Part shown: piece by piece, positions 38,835-47,638 of the stretch
How positions within the stretch are numbered: position 1 is the first letter of the stretch
How the letters are laid out: every line of letters starts with the position of its first letter
Assembly: GCF_026262505.1 (NCBI RefSeq)
Contig: NC_067206.1
Location: 13,140,205 to 13,204,204 of the forward strand
Direction of reading: 5' to 3'
DNA: 64,000 nucleotides
Origin: Trichomonas vaginalis G3
Lineage: Eukaryota; Parabasalia; Trichomonadida; Trichomonadidae
Notes under the pieces: generated by a model
Told to the model about the DNA's origin: nothing
What the model saw: the letters and a program-made list of their open reading frames with translations, nothing else
The model's database searches: none
Program-made: the position numbers and the translations under genes

Positions 38835-38862
38835 TCCTCTCAAATAAACGTACATACGGGTG
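38835..38862 (+). repeat. Internal copy of the element's right end
   Basis: 28 bases identical to 40701-40728. Upstream both have AATCCTCC, with a three-base length difference. Confidence 0.85.
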
Positions 38863-39436
38863 TCCTCGTTTTTCAAAAAATTAAAATTTGAAATTTTGGG
38901 CTCAAATATTAGAGATTTTTTCAACCTTCAACGATATATGTTGTCTATATCAGACCTCCTTTCTTTTTGATACTTAACATTGTTCCTAAATCTTAGCCGT
39001 TAAGGTATAGATCCGTATTTTTCCCAAATGAGCGGGGTATCTCTAATCCCAGCCCTATCGTCCTCCCAGTGTCAGTTTTTAATATAAAATCCAAAATTTT
39101 TTTAAAAATAAAAATTTCGAGAAATTTTTCTAGTTTTTTTTCTTTGATTTCAATAATTCAAAATAAATTTTGGAGTAAAAAGACACTATTTAATGAAATT
39201 CATATGAGTGAATGTGGATAAATACTCTCAAAACATACAATTTATATATTTTTTCTTTATATTATCAACTAATTAGTGATAATTTTTTTTGAATCAGATT
39301 TTTTTTCATTAAAAATATAATATATAACGCAATAATGATGTACACATACGCATCTACCCATCAAAATATAAAGTTTGTTTTGGTCTGGGCACCCCAACCC
39401 AAAATTCTAAAAAAATTGAATAAAATTGAATACTTG

Positions 39437-39455
39437 GGGCTGGGATACCCAGCCC
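39437..39455. repeat. GGGCTGGG hairpin
   Basis: GGGCTGGG-ATA-CCCAGCCC, a perfect 8-bp stem. The word CCCAGCCC recurs at 39047, and TATCGTCC(A)TCCCAG occurs at 39056 and 40436. Confidence 0.7.
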
Positions 39456-39586
39456 GAAACCGAATTGAATTTTTTGAATTAAAGAATATATTTACGTATT
39501 TATAATATATATGTGATGTTTATAAAAAATACTAAATTTTTGTAAAAAAATTCAATTTATTCAAAACGTATATTAAGTGATCACTT

Positions 39587-40371
39587 CATTAGTAGGATCA
39601 GCGATCCTACTAAATGGTGAGAATGCCACTAGCTAAAAAGGGAGTCCTTGGAGCTCTTGATCTCTTGTCAGTAGAGTCCATAATAAGGCATGGCATCTAC
39701 TGATTAGAGATCAGAGCAATCCTACCTTACCTTCAGGAGCTACAAAGCTCCTAATCGTTACGAGAGGGAGCCTTGGAGCTCCTGAAGCTCATCAGCAGAG
39801 GATATTTACCATTTGGGCCTCTTTTGATGAAAGATGCGAAGCCCATCTACGAACCAGGAGCTCCAAAGCTCCTATTCCTTACGAAAGGGAGCTCTGGAGC
39901 TTCTGAAACTCCTCCTATTATAAAATAGGACAGTTTTCTTCTGAGGCTTCTCATCAAATCTAAGACTTCAGAAGAAAGCTGTCCTATCCGTGTATACTTA
40001 CATTCTGATGGACTACAAGTGTACAACTTTAAGGCAGAGATTATCCGAGGCCTCTCATCAAATGAGGGACCTCGGATAATCTCTGCCTTAAGTAGTCAAA
40101 TAGCTTTTCTGACTATTCAGGGACAAGAGAACAAGAGTTGGAATACTCTAAGGCAAGGTTCTTCCGAAATCTCTCATCGAATGAGAGACTTCAGAAGGAC
40201 CTTGCCAAATCCTTGAACACCGATATCCTTGGAACCGAGCTAGGACCAAGGAGAAGTAGTGTACTATAGCGCACGATGGCAATCTCGGAAATACTTATAT
40301 TGCCACATGCACAATATCTATTCAGCCTGACTCCTATATACAAGAAGTCAGGCAGAATAGATATTGTGCAT
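39587..40371. repeat. Array of distinct foldbacks (hairpin array)
   Basis: Successive stems: 39587-39599/39603-39616 (13 bp, one bulge); 39658-39675/39696-39713 (16 of 18); 39731-39752/39766-39787 (20 of 22); 39855-39872/39888-39905 (about 16 of 18); 39925-39944/39968-39987 (19 of 20, the other pair G-U). Then come 40029-40058/40062-40091 (28 of 30 plus one G-U), 40152-40177/40181-40206 (23 of 26 plus one G-U) and 40307-40332/40346-40371 (25 of 26). Weaker stems lie at 40227-40251 and 40278-40304. Units three and four are related in sequence; units five to seven share a CTCATCRAAT loop. The segment is visibly richer in G+C than its flanks. Confidence 0.9.
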
Positions 40372-40733
40372 ATGATTTGCAGAACTCTCATATATATAAA
40401 TTTTTGTTATCCCAAAAAAGGTGACACTTTGGGTGTATCGTCCATCCCAGGGATGCAAAATTCACATCACCTTGTATCTATAGTTAAGGCTGTTCTGAAA
40501 ATATTTTTTTTTCGAAAAAATTCGAAAAAAATTCTTAAAATTTAAAAATCCCTTAATTCCTGAGGATTTTGGAAAAAAGTTTTTACATGAACATGTGTAT
40601 ATTATATGAAGTATATTGATAAGGTAAAAATCAAATTTTATTGCATATTCATCGAGAAAATAAACTAACGAATCCCTCAAAATTGAGAGGGTAATCCTCC
40701 TCCTCTCAAATAAACGTACATACGGGTGCACCC

Positions 40734-41000
40734 TTAAGAATGTAACGAAATTAACCATTATTGAAAATTTCAAAAGCATGAAATAAGATGTCATAACATT
40801 TTCGATTCATTCTTCGGCAAATGGGCCAGGAGCACCAAAATTAGTATTCGAAACCAATGGAAATTTTGCAGCTTTTCTATTATAACTTCCCGAAGAAACT
40901 TTATACAATGTAACAATGAATGTTGAAATATATTAATAGGATAATTTTGAATTGCTACTTTTAATATGCTTGCCTTCAAATCCGTCTAATTTAATTTCTA
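40734..41000 (-). pseudogene. 5' fragment of the split DUF3447 gene and another gene relic
   Basis: Next to the right TTAA (40734-40737) the minus strand reads ...FSIMVNFVTFL, a decayed form of the family's IISHNIDFVTFL segment. Further upstream (about 40933-40808, minus strand) an open stretch reads STFIVTLYKVSSGSYNRKAA and ends NTNFGAPGPFAEE-stop. It looks like the C-terminus of another protein that I cannot name. Confidence 0.4.
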
Positions 41001-41033
41001 AATTGTATAAGATTAAATAAAATACAATGAAAA

Positions 41034-41107
41034 GCGCCGTTGGCCCAATTGGATAAGGCGACTGCCTACGGAGCAGTAGAGTCCAAGTTCAAGTCCTGGA
41101 CGGCGCG
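41034..41107 (+). tRNA. tRNA-Arg (ACG)
   Basis: The acceptor GCGCCGT pairs with ACGGCGC and the D arm has GCCC-AATTGGATA-AGGC. The anticodon stem ACTGC/GCAGT encloses loop CTACGGA (anticodon ACG, read as ICG), and the T arm CCAAG-TTCAAGT-CCTGG closes the fold. Discriminator G; a run of T follows directly as pol III terminator (41108-41115). No intron. Confidence 0.96.
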
Positions 41108-41279
41108 TTTTTTTTCTAAATCAAGAATTCTTTAATTTTTTTTCAACAGATTAGTTTTTTAGTACAAGATATTTATCTCATGATAAATAATTCTCACAGA
41201 AATAGCAACAATCATATAACAATCGATCAACAAAGAAAAAAAAAATATATATATATATCTGAAAGTAAACAACAGAAGT

Positions 41280-41864
41280 TTATAGGTCAACAAGAACTGC
41301 ACGATAATCAATGATGTATTTAACACCAGAGAATGCAGTCATGAAAGTAGCAATAGCGAAGAGGATAATTCCAAAAATGTGAAGTCCATCAGTTATTTGC
41401 GTGGAAAGGAAATCTGGGTAGTCCTTGATGAATGTGAACCAAACAAGGAGAGTAATTGAAGAAACCATTTGGATAACTGTCTTAATCTTTCCAGCCTTTT
41501 CTGCAGCAATTACAACAGAGCGTGTTGCAGCTACAGCTCTTAATGCTGTGATAAGGAATTCACGGAGAAGAATCAAAATGATTAAAAACAATGTCCAGTG
41601 TGGAACAATGTTTAATAGGAGCATTGTAATGAAGATACCGATCATAAATATCTTGTCTGTAACTGCATCAACAAAGGCACCTAAGGAGGAGCAAATGTGA
41701 AGCTTTCTGGCTAAGTATCCGTCGAGCCAATCTGTCCAAGCTCCAAAGAAGAAGATAATGGTTGCAATTGTAGCTGAATATGGTTTCTTAGAGTAAAGAA
41801 AACCAACAATCATAAAAAGCATTGGAATTCTTGAAAGGGTAATCGCGTTTGCGATATTAACCAT
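41280..41864 (-). CDS. pgsA: CDP-diacylglycerol-glycerol-3-phosphate phosphatidyltransferase
   Basis: A 194-residue integral membrane enzyme that makes phosphatidylglycerophosphate from CDP-diacylglycerol and glycerol-3-phosphate. The CDP-alcohol phosphatidyltransferase signature is complete: D45, D48-G49, A52-R53, G62, D66, D70, lying at the end of the second of about six membrane helices. The N-terminus NIANAITLSRIPM is the typical PgsA start. It is of the compact bacterial type rather than the larger eukaryotic type. This suggests either the ancient organelle form kept by eukaryotes or lateral transfer; alignment would decide. Location is probably ER or hydrogenosome-associated membrane. 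An AAAAGTGACA box lies 20-29 bases upstream. Confidence 0.93.
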   Translation of the reverse strand: MVNIANAITLSRIPMLFMIVGFLYSKKPYSATIATIIFFFGAWTDWLDGYLARKLHICSSLGAFVDAVTDKIFMIGIFITMLLLNIVPHWTLFLIILILLREFLITALRAVAATRSVVIAAEKAGKIKTVIQMVSSITLLVWFTFIKDYPDFLSTQITDGLHIFGIILFAIATFMTAFSGVKYIIDYRAVLVDL

Positions 41865-41883
41865 TTATTAATTTGGAAAATTT

Positions 41884-41893
41884 TGTCACTTTT
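41884..41893 (-). promoter_or_regulatory. AAAAGTGACA box
   Basis: On the minus strand, 20-29 bases before the pgsA start codon. Confidence 0.5.
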
Positions 41894-42254
41894 ACAATTT
41901 CTAATATTGTACCGATGGAAAATTTAATTCTTATAATAGAGTAAATTGATTTCGTAAAAATCTCGGTTTTTTTTAATCGGATTGACCGAGAAATTCAATT
42001 AGTTTTCAGAAAAATTTCCTAAATTCAAATGATTTTGGGCCTTAAACCATTCTCATCGGGCGACTTTATATATCACTAGAGGTGCAATTAGGGAATCTAT
42101 ATATGAAATATGGTGCATAAAAATGTTCTCAGAACCGATCAATGCTGAGGTTTCAAGCATACATGTTCCCAAAACTAGTTTAAAAGAATATTTTATTTAG
42201 ACAATAGTGATTTAAATATTTTCTAAACAGCATAGATTGATAAAACAATACAAT

Positions 42255-42389
42255 CTATTTAGCCTGAATCTTATCTGTGTAATATTCTTTGTGAACTTCG
42301 GCTCGGCAAGTATCATTAAATTCTATCATTCTTTGAGTTGCTTGTACAGTTTTCGTAGATAAATTGGGATTCAAATTTGAAACATGAGA
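42255..42389 (-). pseudogene. C-terminal relic of an unknown gene
   Basis: A 44-codon open stretch without ATG start at its head reads SHVSNLNPNLSTKTVQATQR and then IEFNDTCRAEVHKEYYTDK before a stop. The amphipathic, charged composition is unlike the surrounding non-coding DNA, so it is probably the end of a lost gene. No upstream continuation is visible. Confidence 0.3.
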
Positions 42390-42551
42390 CTAATTTCGCT
42401 TAATAGAGAATACTTAAGAAAATGCATGTCAATGTTAGTGATTGTTGAATTGTTTTTGTTAATTAAAATCGTCAAAATAAAATACATGAGATATTAACAA
42501 TATTGATAATTTATTATAATTAATTATACGATTGAATTAGAATTAATTTTA

Positions 42552-43409
42552 TTACTTGGCTCCAATAGATTTTAGAAAATCTCTTACATTAGAATTAGCA
42601 CAAGAGAGTGCAGGTATTCCATAATTATCCTTTGCTTCTTTATCAGCTCCAACAGAGATAAGATATTTAACAACTTCAAGATGACCTTTAAATGATGCAT
42701 AAAATAGTGGAGTCTATCCATATAGGTCATTTGCTTCTTTATCACAGCCACATTCAATAAGTGATTTGACAAGATTAAGATTTCCTCTTTCACTTGCCAA
42801 ATGAAGTACATTATTTTCATTATAATATGTCTTCTTCCAAAGTCCTTCTTCACAAGCCTTTGAAATCATTTCGCGATTGCCTTCAGATGAAAGCTCTTCA
42901 AAGAATTTGTAAACACTATAAAAATCATTGGTTTCCTTAAGGAATGAGAGTTTGTCTAAAAATTCTTTAGAAGAGTTATGTGATTCATTAATTTGAGTTG
43001 TTGTAGTTTCTTTGGAAGCATTTTGTATTTGATTTTGTAATGCTTTTATTTCTGTTTGAAGTTTTTTGATTTCTTTTGTAGAATCAAGCAATTGTTTGTT
43101 GTTTTCGTTGATAAAATCAATGATTCCATCAAATACATTGAATTTCATGTACTTTTTGACGATCTTAAGAATTGAAACGACATCTTCAAAATTTTGGATA
43201 GTAACATTCGCCTTTCGTGTACTGATATATATATCTTTGGAGGTGAGACTTGATGAAGACTGTTGAAGAAGACTAACGTACTGATCTGCTGTCAAACGTG
43301 AATATTTCATGATTGCTTTGATGTCACTGATATCGAATGTATCAAAAAAGTTTTCATTTTGAATATAATCACTGATATGAGCAGCAATATATTCGTAATT
43401 CAGATTCAT
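42552..43409 (-). pseudogene. Ankyrin-repeat protein gene with one in-frame stop
   Basis: The N-terminal domain (residues 1-110; YIAAHISDYIQNENFFDTFD, DIKAIMKYSRLTADQYVSLL) is shared with the ubiquitin-like fusion protein at 46019-47638. A coiled coil follows (about 112-140), a linker, and ankyrin repeats NVLHLASERGNL and LVKSLIECGCDKEAND. A TAG at 42714-42716 interrupts the frame. Immediately after it the same frame continues TPLFYASFKGHLEVVKYLIS and GADKEAKDNYGIPALS to a TAA at 42552. A single nucleotide change therefore truncates an otherwise intact 285-residue protein; it could be recent or allelic. Confidence 0.75.
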
Positions 43410-43785
43410 TGACTGATTTGATTTTTTTGAAAAGTGGTTACTTTACAAAAAAATCAGAAAAATCTGATTCTTTCTTGTTTTCTTTGGTTTATAACGCCTT
43501 AGTACATTACGTATTTTAAAATTATTCTGGGAAAAATTTAAAATCGAGTTATTTTGGATTCTTTCGCTATGTGGTAAATGAAGCTTATTCTCGTATGATG
43601 ATATTCAATTACCATATTGAAAACATCCTTAAATTGTAGAATGGAATTAAGCAAATTATAGTTTTTGGATGATGTAAATCGGTTGATTAAGTTCTAGTAC
43701 AGATTTCTAAAGGAAATTGATAATTAAAATATAAATACAAAACAATTTAATCTAATAATAAAAACAAAACAACAAAAAATATGAA

Positions 43786-45729
43786 TTAATGTCCTTCAAT
43801 TATAAGCATCTTAGATTTGATATGATCTGCATATATATCAAGCAGTTTGACAACGTCTTCAGTTGGAATTTCGTCTTCATTTATCCAAACGTAGTCACTT
43901 CTATTTGTTACTTGGTTTGTCATCTTAACATGGAACTTACGAAGGTTTTGGCCATTACTTCCGTACCCGCCATTCACGATATTCACGACATCAGTGACCA
44001 TTTTATCAGTTTTCCTTTTTGGAGCTGCTCTCGTAATGTGTGATCTTGCTGCGATTCTTGGCTGTGGAATTCCTCTGAATTGGGCCACTTTTGGTGTCTT
44101 TGCGATGGTATTCAAAGATGATGCAGCTTTTGTTGGAGATTTTTGGCCAGTTTTGAAGAGAGTCTGCAGTAAATCAGGTGAAGAATCTGATGGAGCAACT
44201 CTCATCTTCGGAGGTTTGACAATTGATGATGGAATGTGATGATCAAGCGGAGGAAGCGTTTTTGCCTGTTTCTGAGGCTCAGAACCTCGGGTAATACTTT
44301 CAGTGATAAAAGCACTGCCAGTTCCATTAGCACTTGTGAAATTCATGGTCGGATTTTGAGATTTTGAAGGCAATTTAACGGATCTGCTCTTTGCTTCCCT
44401 CCAAACACCTCGGCCATCCCAAAACAATGCGGAAATTGGCATTAAAAATATACATTCTGGTAGAGAAACTTCAACTCTGCCGCCATAACTTCCATTAACC
44501 TTTGCATTGACCCATTTGTTCTTCAAAGGATGCGTAACTGCTATTGTTTCACCTTTTTGAGGGATTTGACGTGCTTCCGTTTGAATTGTTGTCAAAATTT
44601 CCTGATGAATAATATCAAGGCTTTCATCAAGGGATGTGAAGCCGCAATGGCTTCTGTAGACCTCGTATATAGTAACATCATCGTTCTTAATACTTTCGTC
44701 TGAGTCCAAACAACGGAATAAAAAGGATGATATGATCATTCTTGGTATTGAACCAATTTTAGGCGATTTTCCTGTCTGTAGATAATCTTTAAGTCTCATT
44801 GCAGCCCATAATTCCTTTTCTACTACTGTTTCTGGTTTGATATTTTCTGATATCTTTAAAAGTAAAACCCAGTATTGCCATTCTTCTAATTGTGTAATTG
44901 TCTGATTAACAGCACCCCAATATTGACGAGCAACTAACCTTGGAATGTAAGATATTGGTAAATTCATCCATTGTTTAGATAAAATGCCCAAAACGAGCGA
45001 GAAATAGTCTTTGAATGTACCGATTTGCAATTCGATTGGATAATTTTTAGCTAAATATTGAATTCTTTTAATTTGAGGATGATCTGTTAATTGTTGAACC
45101 TGAGAGCCCTGAGGTGTAATGAAAAGGCCAGGTTCTCCAAAATTACACTTACTTCCTGCAAGAAAGTTGTTAACAAGTTGTGCAGATGTCATTGTCGCGC
45201 TTTCTATTTGTTTTGTACGTCTCGCATTAAGTACAGTCTCACTGAATGCAAGAGTATTACGGAATTTTGCAGCATTATTGCGAATATAGTCTGTGATGAA
45301 AGTTCCATCAAATATCCAGACACGTGGTAATAAAACAACAAAAGATAATGGGTGAACTCTTAGCTTTTCATTAAATCCGTTGTTTGAACTTCTTAGGAAT
45401 AGAATATAAATGTGTTTTATTGCCAAAATATCATCAACTTCGATTTGATTATTCCTAAAATCTAATTCGAGTAAAGCTTTAAAGCATGATAAGAACTCCA
45501 AATTGGATATTTCGTTGTGGTTGAGAATTAATGAAGTTAATTTATAACAATGATTAAAAACATCGGGTGGAAAAGTTCGAAATTTATTATTCGCGAGATT
45601 TATCTGTTTAACTTCAGCTGAAATTTCTTCTTGCTTGATCTCGCTTCGATCTTGTTCATGAATATCAAAAACTTCATCCATTTTTTCCAGCTGAAATAAC
45701 GGATAATTCAAAAATTTTAGATTTGACAT
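43786..45729 (-). CDS. Leucine-rich-repeat protein, 647 aa
   Basis: An N-terminal LRR block (about 37-110; KQINLANNKFRTFPPDVFNH, KLTSLILNHNEISNLEFLSC, LLELDFRNNQIEV) ends in an LRR-cap-like WIFDGTFIT. A helical middle domain (about 165-350), a small beta-rich stretch with GETIAVTHPLKNKWVNAKV (about 395-440) and a basic, disordered tail follow. The last 40 residues (DYVWINEDEIPTEDVVKLLD) look ordered. This is the layout of cytoskeleton- or axoneme-associated LRR proteins, but no named family was recognised. An initiator-like TCATTCTTGATTTCTAA precedes the ATG and supports this start. Confidence 0.75.
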   Translation of the reverse strand: MSNLKFLNYPLFQLEKMDEVFDIHEQDRSEIKQEEISAEVKQINLANNKFRTFPPDVFNHCYKLTSLILNHNEISNLEFLSCFKALLELDFRNNQIEVDDILAIKHIYILFLRSSNNGFNEKLRVHPLSFVVLLPRVWIFDGTFITDYIRNNAAKFRNTLAFSETVLNARRTKQIESATMTSAQLVNNFLAGSKCNFGEPGLFITPQGSQVQQLTDHPQIKRIQYLAKNYPIELQIGTFKDYFSLVLGILSKQWMNLPISYIPRLVARQYWGAVNQTITQLEEWQYWVLLLKISENIKPETVVEKELWAAMRLKDYLQTGKSPKIGSIPRMIISSFLFRCLDSDESIKNDDVTIYEVYRSHCGFTSLDESLDIIHQEILTTIQTEARQIPQKGETIAVTHPLKNKWVNAKVNGSYGGRVEVSLPECIFLMPISALFWDGRGVWREAKSRSVKLPSKSQNPTMNFTSANGTGSAFITESITRGSEPQKQAKTLPPLDHHIPSSIVKPPKMRVAPSDSSPDLLQTLFKTGQKSPTKAASSLNTIAKTPKVAQFRGIPQPRIAARSHITRAAPKRKTDKMVTDVVNIVNGGYGSNGQNLRKFHVKMTNQVTNRSDYVWINEDEIPTEDVVKLLDIYADHIKSKMLIIEGH

Positions 45730-46018
45730 TTAGAAATCAAGAATGATTGTCTTTATGCTAAATATATAAAAATAAAGATTGACATCCAAAAATTTCGCTA
45801 TTTTTGACAAAATTTACGTGTCAAAAAATATTTTGGATTTGAATACATGGAGAAGCAATCATCAAGCAAAAAAAAGGAATCTCCATATAGCAGTGCTTAT
45901 TTCCTTCTTAATATTTAATATAAATTTACGTATTGGTATGAAGATATTAAATATAAATTATATTTATATTAAAATTGTGTGAATTTATTCACTGCATATA
46001 AGAAAAAAAAAGAAAGTA

Positions 46019-47638
46019 TTAGTACTTTTCAGATGTAACAATAGTTCCACCCCATTCGATTACTGTGAAACCATCACGTTTGAATGCTGGAAGTTCTTGG
46101 GGTTCGATGTCACACGTATTTTCTAAAGGAAGAGCTGCAAAGAAGACTCTGTTAATGTTATCTGGTTTCGGTTCGACGTTCATTGGACACATTTCGTCGA
46201 AGTTTTCGAACTGGAAGCATACTTTGATGTATTTATAACCGCAAAGCTTCGGACACCAATATGTGATGAAATCGCATATTTCTGTGTCGTTTAAGTTCAT
46301 AGAATTAAGCTTATCCTCGAAGAAAGAGACACTCTCTTCGCCTTTGATAATGAATCCTTTATCCATATTGAGAATAGGATAAAAGAGCGTTTCCCAGAAG
46401 AGATATCTCAGCTTCTTTCCTCTGTGGATAATCTCTCCTGACGGAAGTGCTTTTACATTCCAAGTGTTCTCTTCGTCAAATGAAGGATAAACAAATGAAA
46501 ATTCACCATTATTGATTTTGATACTTACCTTTGCATCGATTTCTTCCTTTGGATACAAATATATCACTGGTTTTCCACCACGCATTACTCGGGAAAGATA
46601 AATAGTAGAATCTCTTTGGATATCATAATCAATTAATTTGAAATTATCTTCTAAATGTCGTTCCCCACCATAATATAGGTCTTGATCTCGTGGGAAGATA
46701 CCTTCACTATCACAAATCAGCAATTTAAGATCAAAGACTGTCGAGTTCCAAATATCAGCATAAAGTACTAGAGTTTTGACAGTTATCAGACGTATATAAA
46801 TGCATTGGCCGCCCTTAAGATCAGATATATCATACTGAATTCTAACTTCATTTACTGAACCTCTTTGAATTTTGTAATAGTTTAATGTTCGATTATCATC
46901 CATAATGATTCCATTATAAGTCATTGTTTGATATTTTATTGGCCATCCCGTTTTACTGTAAAACTTTTCTTTTAATTTCTCTACTGTGATATTAAAATCA
47001 TCAATATCAATAGGAACCTGAATTTTATTAAATGAAATCGCTATTCCATCATGAAGACAAAGGCGTGCACCCACATTATCTTTCTTTATAGGACTGAGAT
47101 ATTTTTCTAAAGTGCCGCTATTTGGCAATAAGAAATTTCCCAAATATAAAAGCTGCTTATTTGCTGGGATCCCTGATTCTTTTTGGAGTTTTAATTTAAA
47201 ATCCTTGATTGTAGTATTCAAATTAATATTTTCAAATGGACAATATACTCCTATGAAAGAATTAACATAAATATTTATGAATTTATCCTCATCTTGGATT
47301 TGAGAATTTGAATTTTGCTGTCGAGTTTTATTTTGAGTAAATGAAAATACTTTATCAAGAATATTTATTCCCAGAATTGATGAGATAGTTGACGAGATTT
47401 TATCAACTTCTGCCTGAGTTGCTAATTCTGATTTACGCGCATGACCGAGCATCACCAGCATATCTGACTTGCCATGATATTTTGATAAGTTTGTAAATAA
47501 AGTTATGAATTCGTGTGGACTTAATTTTGCATTATCAAGAATGTTGCAAATATCTGGCGGTTTCCTTGCTGATAAGAATGTTTCATTATCAATATAGTTG
47601 GTGATGTTTTCACCAATTAGTTTCCAGTCAGGTTCCAT
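46019..47638 (-). CDS. Ubiquitin-like multidomain fusion with KPVIYLYP domain
   Basis: A 539-residue protein. Residues 1-100 are the helical N-terminal domain also found in the ankyrin gene at 42552. Three ubiquitin-like units follow (about 123-195, 197-275, 280-352). The first has KLQKESGIPANKQLLYLGNF, the second KLKEKFYSKTGWPIKYQTMT and the third SEGIFPRDQDLYYGG. After RGG comes KPVIYLYP (about 356-363), which opens a domain common in bacterial secreted or hypothetical proteins: WNVKALPSGE, YLFWETLFYP, KGFIIKGEES, LNDTEICDFITYWCPKL. The RGG before it resembles a ubiquitin processing site. Function unknown. Confidence 0.8.
   Translation of the reverse strand: MEPDWKLIGENITNYIDNETFLSARKPPDICNILDNAKLSPHEFITLFTNLSKYHGKSDMLVMLGHARKSELATQAEVDKISSTISSILGINILDKVFSFTQNKTRQQNSNSQIQDEDKFINIYVNSFIGVYCPFENINLNTTIKDFKLKLQKESGIPANKQLLYLGNFLLPNSGTLEKYLSPIKKDNVGARLCLHDGIAISFNKIQVPIDIDDFNITVEKLKEKFYSKTGWPIKYQTMTYNGIIMDDNRTLNYYKIQRGSVNEVRIQYDISDLKGGQCIYIRLITVKTLVLYADIWNSTVFDLKLLICDSEGIFPRDQDLYYGGERHLEDNFKLIDYDIQRDSTIYLSRVMRGGKPVIYLYPKEEIDAKVSIKINNGEFSFVYPSFDEENTWNVKALPSGEIIHRGKKLRYLFWETLFYPILNMDKGFIIKGEESVSFFEDKLNSMNLNDTEICDFITYWCPKLCGYKYIKVCFQFENFDEMCPMNVEPKPDNINRVFFAALPLENTCDIEPQELPAFKRDGFTVIEWGGTIVTSEKY

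Larger units (their letters stand above)
38212..40733. mobile_element. TTAA-flanked element carrying a hairpin array, 2522 bp
   Basis: It begins GGGTGCACACG and ends CGGGTGCACCC, giving short inverted ends (10 of 11 bases), with TTAA on both sides. It interrupts a DUF3447/ankyrin gene, so insertion is directly visible. No transposase or ORF longer than about 110 codons is present. A 28-base stretch at its right end (TCCTCTCAAATAAACGTACA onward, 40701-40728) is repeated exactly inside at 38835-38862 in the same orientation, hinting at a composite of two units. TTAA duplication is typical of piggyBac elements, but superfamily is unproven. The right half holds the hairpin array. Confidence 0.65.

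Noticed and set aside
38863-40430. CRISPR-like array
   Set aside because: Units are hairpins of unequal spacing without a constant direct repeat and spacers, and the DNA is eukaryotic.
40019-40545. Short plus-strand ORFs in the hairpin array
   Set aside because: They read through both arms of foldbacks, and protein sequences mirror the repeats.
43789-44239. Plus-strand ORFs opposite the LRR protein tail
   Set aside because: Shadow frames; the minus-strand gene is continuous with LRR homology and an initiator.
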